This document shows positions 60,402-64,000 of a stretch of DNA of 64,000 bases, one piece after another. The notes beneath the pieces were generated by a model that was not told where the DNA came from, searched no databases, and worked only from the letters and a program-made list of their open reading frames with translations. Within the stretch, counting starts at the first letter, position 1. Each line of letters opens with the position of its first letter. Made by a program: the position numbers and the translations under genes. This DNA is from Shinella curvata (GTDB taxonomy: Bacteria; Pseudomonadota; Alphaproteobacteria; Rhizobiales; Rhizobiaceae), in assembly GCF_022899935.1 (NCBI RefSeq), contig NZ_JALJCJ010000004.1:434001-498000 (forward strand). Reading direction: 5' to 3'.

Positions 60402-61839
60402 TCAGCGCCTTGTTCTCGTCGGGCGCGAGGGCGCGCGCCGGATCCTCACGGCGGTCAGCCGCGTGGCCGAGCAAGCCGGCCTGCGCGTCGGCATGCCGCT
60501 CACCAAGGCTCATGCGCTGGTGCCCGACGTGCTCACCATGCCTGCCGATCCCATGGCCGATTCCGCAGCGCTGGAGCGCCTCGCACTCTGGGCCTTGCAG
60601 CATTATGCGCCCGTCGTCGCGCCCGATCCACCGGATGGCCTCGTCATCGACACGACCGGCGCGGACCACTTGCATGGCGGCGAGGAGCGTATGCTGACCG
60701 GTCTCGTCAACCGGCTCGGGGCGTCCGGCATTTTCGCCCGCGCGGCGGTGGCCGATACGTGGGGAGCGGCCCATGCCGCCGCCCGTTTCCTGGCCGCGCC
60801 CGTCTGTATCGTTCCGCCGGGCGCGGCCGGCAAGGTCGTGGCGCCACTGCCCATCTTCGGCCTCCGGATTCCGCCGGAAACCGTGACAGGCCTGCATGTG
60901 CTAGGCTTTGCCACGATCGGCGAGGTGCTGGCCGTGCCGCGCGCGCCTCTGGTCCTGCGTTTCGGCACGCTCATCGGCCGCCGGATGGACCAGTTGCTGG
61001 GCATGGTCCACGAGCCCGTCGATCCGCTGCGTGCTCCCGAACACGTCAGCGTGCGAAAAGTTTTTGGCGAGCCCATCGGTGCCCCCGAAACCATCGGACG
61101 TTACACGGCCGCCCTCGTCGGCGATCTCTGCAAGGCGCTCGAAAAGCGCAGTCTCGGCGCGCGCCGGCTCGACCTTCTCTTCCATCGCGTCGACAATTCA
61201 CGACAGGCAATCCGCATCGGTACGGCACGGGCGGTGCGCGATGAAAAGCGTCTCGTGCGGCTGCTCTGCGATCGTATAGAGACAATCGACCCGGGTTTCG
61301 GCATCGAGATCATGGATCTGACCGCGACGCTTGCCGAACCGCTTGTTCTGCAGCAGAAGGCCTCCTCGCTGATCGAAGAGGCGCAGGCCGATCTTGCCGG
61401 CCTCGTCGATGTCATCGCCAACCGCATCGGCGCCCGCCGGCTCTATCGCCTGGCGCCGGTCGAAAGCGATGTGCCGGAGCGCTCCATCCAGCGCATCCCT
61501 CCACTCGCTCCGGATGACGGCATGACCTGGCCGGGCCGCTGGCCGCGCCCGGCGCGGCTTCTCGCCCGCCCGGAGCCGATCGAGGTCATGGCGCTGCTGC
61601 CCGACCATCCGCCCGCCTTCTTCATCTGGCGTGGCGTGCGCCGGCGCGTGCAGCGGGCGGATGGTCCCGAGCGCATCTTCGGCGAGTGGTGGAAGCGCGA
61701 CGCCGAGCTTTCCGCCGTGCGCGACTATTTCCAGGTGGAGGACGCCGAGGGCGAGCGCTTCTGGCTGTTCCGCTCGGGCGAGGAGCAGCAGATCATCACC
61801 GGCGCGGGTCGCTGGTTCCTGCACGGAATTTTCGCATGA
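60316..61839 (+). CDS. imuB: ImuB, Y-family DNA polymerase-like protein
   Basis: 507 residues. The DinB/UmuC-like fold is recognisable from [16 protein letters not shown] at the start, the palm segment [19 protein letters not shown] and the little-finger region around residues 240-340. The palm reads [11 protein letters not shown] where active polymerases have acidic SxDExxLD-type residues, in line with ImuB being a catalytically inactive clamp-binding hub. GGAGG lies before the ATG at 60316, inside the end of imuA. Its stop overlaps dnaE2 by 4 bases. Confidence 0.92.
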   Translation: MPRVVSLFLPGWPIDRLRRSLGPSAPAPDQRLVLVGREGARRILTAVSRVAEQAGLRVGMPLTKAHALVPDVLTMPADPMADSAALERLALWALQHYAPVVAPDPPDGLVIDTTGADHLHGGEERMLTGLVNRLGASGIFARAAVADTWGAAHAAARFLAAPVCIVPPGAAGKVVAPLPIFGLRIPPETVTGLHVLGFATIGEVLAVPRAPLVLRFGTLIGRRMDQLLGMVHEPVDPLRAPEHVSVRKVFGEPIGAPETIGRYTAALVGDLCKALEKRSLGARRLDLLFHRVDNSRQAIRIGTARAVRDEKRLVRLLCDRIETIDPGFGIEIMDLTATLAEPLVLQQKASSLIEEAQADLAGLVDVIANRIGARRLYRLAPVESDVPERSIQRIPPLAPDDGMTWPGRWPRPARLLARPEPIEVMALLPDHPPAFFIWRGVRRRVQRADGPERIFGEWWKRDAELSAVRDYFQVEDAEGERFWLFRSGEEQQIITGAGRWFLHGIFA

Positions 61840-64000
61840 CGCCGCGCTACGCCGAACTCCAGGTCACCTCGCATTTCTCGTTCCTGCGCGGGGCGAGCAG
61901 TTGCGCGGAGCTGTTTGCCCAGGCGAGTGCGCTCGGCATTGAAGCCATGGCCGTCGTCGACCGCAACAGTTTGGCCGGCGTCGTGCAGGCCTATCGCGCG
62001 GCGAAGGAAAACGGCGTTCGCCTCGTCGTCGGCTGCCGGCTGGATCTTGTCGATGGCACGTCGCTGCTCGTCTATCCGACCGACCGCGATGCCTATGCCC
62101 GGCTTTGCCGCTTGCTCACCATCGGCAAGAAAAAAGCCGGCAAGGGAAAATGCCATCTCGACTGGTCGGATGTCGTCGAATGGAACGAAGGCCTGCTTGC
62201 CGTGCTGGTGCCCGACGAGGCCGATGACACCGCCGCCTTCAACCTGCGCCGCCTCTCGGAGGCGTTTGCGGACCGTTGCTACCTCGCCCTGACGCTCCGC
62301 CGTCGGCCGAACGACCAGCTGCGCCTCTTCGACCTCTCCAACCTCGCTGCGCAGTATCGCGTGCCCACGGTCGTCACCAACGATGTGCTCTACCACGAAC
62401 CGGCCCGTCGCATGCTGCAGGACATCGTCACCTGTATCCATCACAACGTCGTCATCGACAATGCCGGCTTCCTGCGCGAACGCCACGCCGACCGCTACCT
62501 CAAGCCGCCAAAAGAAATGCACCGCCTGTTCGCGCGTTACCCGGAGGCCCTTGCCCGCACGCTCGATATCGTGGAACGCTGCCGGTTTTCGCTGGATGAG
62601 CTGGAATATCAATATCCGGAGGAACGGGAATATACCGAGCTGACCCCGCAGGAGGCGTTGGAGAAATATACCTGGGAGGGAGCGGCGGTGTTCTATCCAG
62701 AGGGCATTCCGGACATGGTGTGCAAAAAGCTCCTTCACGAGTTGGAGCTGATCCGCAAGATGAAATATGCGCCCTATTTTCTCACGGTGAACGCCATCGT
62801 GCGCCATGCACGCTCACTTCCTATCCCGATCCTTTGTCAGGGCCGGGGTTCGGCAGCCAACAGCGCGGTCTGCTTCGTCCTCGGCATCACCTCCATCGAA
62901 CCGACGGTGAACGGCCTGCTTTTCGAGCGTTTCGTCTCCGAGCAACGCGGCGAGCCGCCCGACATCGATGTGGATTTTGAGCACGAGCGCCGAGAGGAGG
63001 TGATCCAGTGGATATATGAGACGTATGGAACGCAGCGCTCCGCGCTCTGCGCGACCGTCATTCGCTATCGCTCGCGTGCGGCGATGCGCGATGTCGGTCG
63101 GGCGCTCGGTATGCCGGAAGATGTCTTAAAAGCCCTATCCTCGCAAGTGTGGGGTTGGTCGAATGACGTGCCGCAAACCTATACCGGATCGGCCGGCCTG
63201 AATGTGGATGATCGGCGAATAAAACTGCTGTTCGATCTTGCTCGACAATTGATCAACGCCCCTCGCCATCTCTCCCAGCATCCGGGTGGCTTCGTACTGA
63301 CGCGCGACCGGCTGGACGATCTGGTGCCCGTCGAGCCTGCCAGCATGGACAAACGGCAAGTGATCGAATGGGACAAGGACGATATCGAATATTTGAAATT
63401 CATGAAGGTCGACGTGCTGGCGCTCGGCATGCTCACCTGCATGCGTCGCGCTTTCGATTTTCTGAAAGAGCACAAGGGCTTGAACTATACGCTAGCGACC
63501 ATTCCGCAAAAAGATAAGCCGACTTATGAGATGATCTCGAAGGCCGACACGCTTGGCACATTCCAGATCGAGAGCCGCGCACAAATGTCCATGCTGCCGC
63601 GTCTCAGGCCGCAGGAGTTTTACGATATCGTCATCCAGGTGGCGATCGTCCGGCCAGGCCCGATCCAGGGTGACATGGTGCATCCGTATCTGAGGCGCCG
63701 GCAAAAACTTGAGAAGGTTGATTATCCCAGCCCGGCTTTTCGCAAGGTTCTGGAGCGGACGCTGGGTGTGCCCCTGTTCCAGGAGCAGGCCATGCAGGTG
63801 GCCATCGAATGCGCGGGCTTTACTCCCGGCAGGGCGGATGAGTTGCGCCGTGCCATGGCGACCTTCAAGCAGACCGGTGGGGTCGACAAGTTTCGCGAGG
63901 AATTGATCGAAGGCATGGTTAAGCACAAGCATCCGCGCGAATTTGCCCAACGCATGTGTAAACAGCTTGAGGGCTTCGGCTCCTACGGTTTCCCGGAAAG
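61836..64000 (+). CDS. dnaE2: DnaE2 (ImuC) error-prone DNA polymerase III alpha subunit, N-terminal 721 residues
   Basis: The frame is open from the ATG at 61836 (overlapping the imuB stop, ATGA) to the window edge, about two thirds of the usual 1,080-1,150 residues. The PHP domain begins with [12 protein letters not shown] and [11 protein letters not shown]. The polymerase core shows the GRGSAANS loop and the catalytic [14 protein letters not shown] (D376, D378, D380 region), then [10 protein letters not shown] and the fingers region with [15 protein letters not shown]. It carries out damage-induced mutagenic translesion synthesis with ImuA/ImuB. Codon use changes near 62590: ata, cta, tta, gta and cga codons, absent before, become frequent. 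Confidence 0.94.
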   Translation, partial: MTPRYAELQVTSHFSFLRGASSCAELFAQASALGIEAMAVVDRNSLAGVVQAYRAAKENGVRLVVGCRLDLVDGTSLLVYPTDRDAYARLCRLLTIGKKKAGKGKCHLDWSDVVEWNEGLLAVLVPDEADDTAAFNLRRLSEAFADRCYLALTLRRRPNDQLRLFDLSNLAAQYRVPTVVTNDVLYHEPARRMLQDIVTCIHHNVVIDNAGFLRERHADRYLKPPKEMHRLFARYPEALARTLDIVERCRFSLDELEYQYPEEREYTELTPQEALEKYTWEGAAVFYPEGIPDMVCKKLLHELELIRKMKYAPYFLTVNAIVRHARSLPIPILCQGRGSAANSAVCFVLGITSIEPTVNGLLFERFVSEQRGEPPDIDVDFEHERREEVIQWIYETYGTQRSALCATVIRYRSRAAMRDVGRALGMPEDVLKALSSQVWGWSNDVPQTYTGSAGLNVDDRRIKLLFDLARQLINAPRHLSQHPGGFVLTRDRLDDLVPVEPASMDKRQVIEWDKDDIEYLKFMKVDVLALGMLTCMRRAFDFLKEHKGLNYTLATIPQKDKPTYEMISKADTLGTFQIESRAQMSMLPRLRPQEFYDIVIQVAIVRPGPIQGDMVHPYLRRRQKLEKVDYPSPAFRKVLERTLGVPLFQEQAMQVAIECAGFTPGRADELRRAMATFKQTGGVDKFREELIEGMVKHKHPREFAQRMCKQLEGFGSYGFPE

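Overview
The window is GC-rich chromosomal (or chromid) DNA from an alphaproteobacterium, most likely a member of the Rhizobiales/Rhizobiaceae. The clues are many ABC uptake operons for opines, amino acids and peptides, Lrp/GntR/MocR/GlxA-type regulators, an imuA-imuB-dnaE2 mutasome cassette, and an alphaproteobacterial LexA box (GAAC-N7-GAAC) in front of it. I see no rRNA, tRNA, CRISPR array, insertion sequence or phage gene. Coding density is very high and most operons use 1-8 nt stop/start overlaps.

Layout. 1-6.5 kb: the end of an amidohydrolase gene, a complete dipeptide-type ABC importer and a class-I glutamine amidotransferase-like (C26) hydrolase. 6.6-10.2 kb: a 1016-residue three-part protein (APH-type kinase, M23 peptidase fold, class-III aminotransferase fold) divergent from an Lrp regulator. 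10.2-15.3 kb: a luciferase-like flavin enzyme, then an operon pta-like / ackA / XRE-cupin regulator / M24 peptidase whose XRE promoter is flanked by two matching operators. 15.4-16.7 kb: a PAS-GGDEF protein. 16.7-25.6 kb: a siderophore uptake locus (AraC regulator, TonB-dependent receptor, exported Fes-like esterase, DUF2218, and a binding protein/two permeases/ATPase set).

25.8-33.5 kb: a catabolic cluster with a binding protein, FAD amine oxidase, permease, EamA exporter, PfkB kinase, FrlB-like SIS deglycase/isomerase, HutC-type GntR regulator and an SDR. Three copies of a TTGTCAGACAA-type palindrome tie the binding protein, the SIS-kinase pair and the regulator into one probable regulon. 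I read it as a candidate Amadori-compound (fructosyl-amino-acid) pathway. It flows into a second SDR, a D-serine dehydratase-like enzyme followed by RidA, and a flavin reductase. 36.7-43.9 kb: rarA, then a YnbABCD-like phospholipid locus (CDP-alcohol phosphotransferase divergent from hydrolase-methyltransferase, PAP2-dual-specificity phosphatase, small membrane protein, PlsC-like acyltransferase, CdsA-like protein). 44.1-46.1 kb: an MHYT-GGDEF-EAL protein.

46.4-55.2 kb: a second kinase plus aminotransferase-fold pair, this time as two separate genes, with RidA, an FCD-type GntR regulator, an SDR and a polyamine-type ABC importer. It mirrors the fused protein at 6.6 kb and suggests a kinase/phospholyase route for an amino alcohol. 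55.2-58.7 kb: a MocR regulator divergent from an EamA transporter, and a GlxA-type regulator. 58.8-59.5 kb: two small DUF883-like membrane proteins sharing a bidirectional terminator. 59.6-64 kb: LexA-controlled imuA-imuB-dnaE2, with dnaE2 cut off by the window edge.
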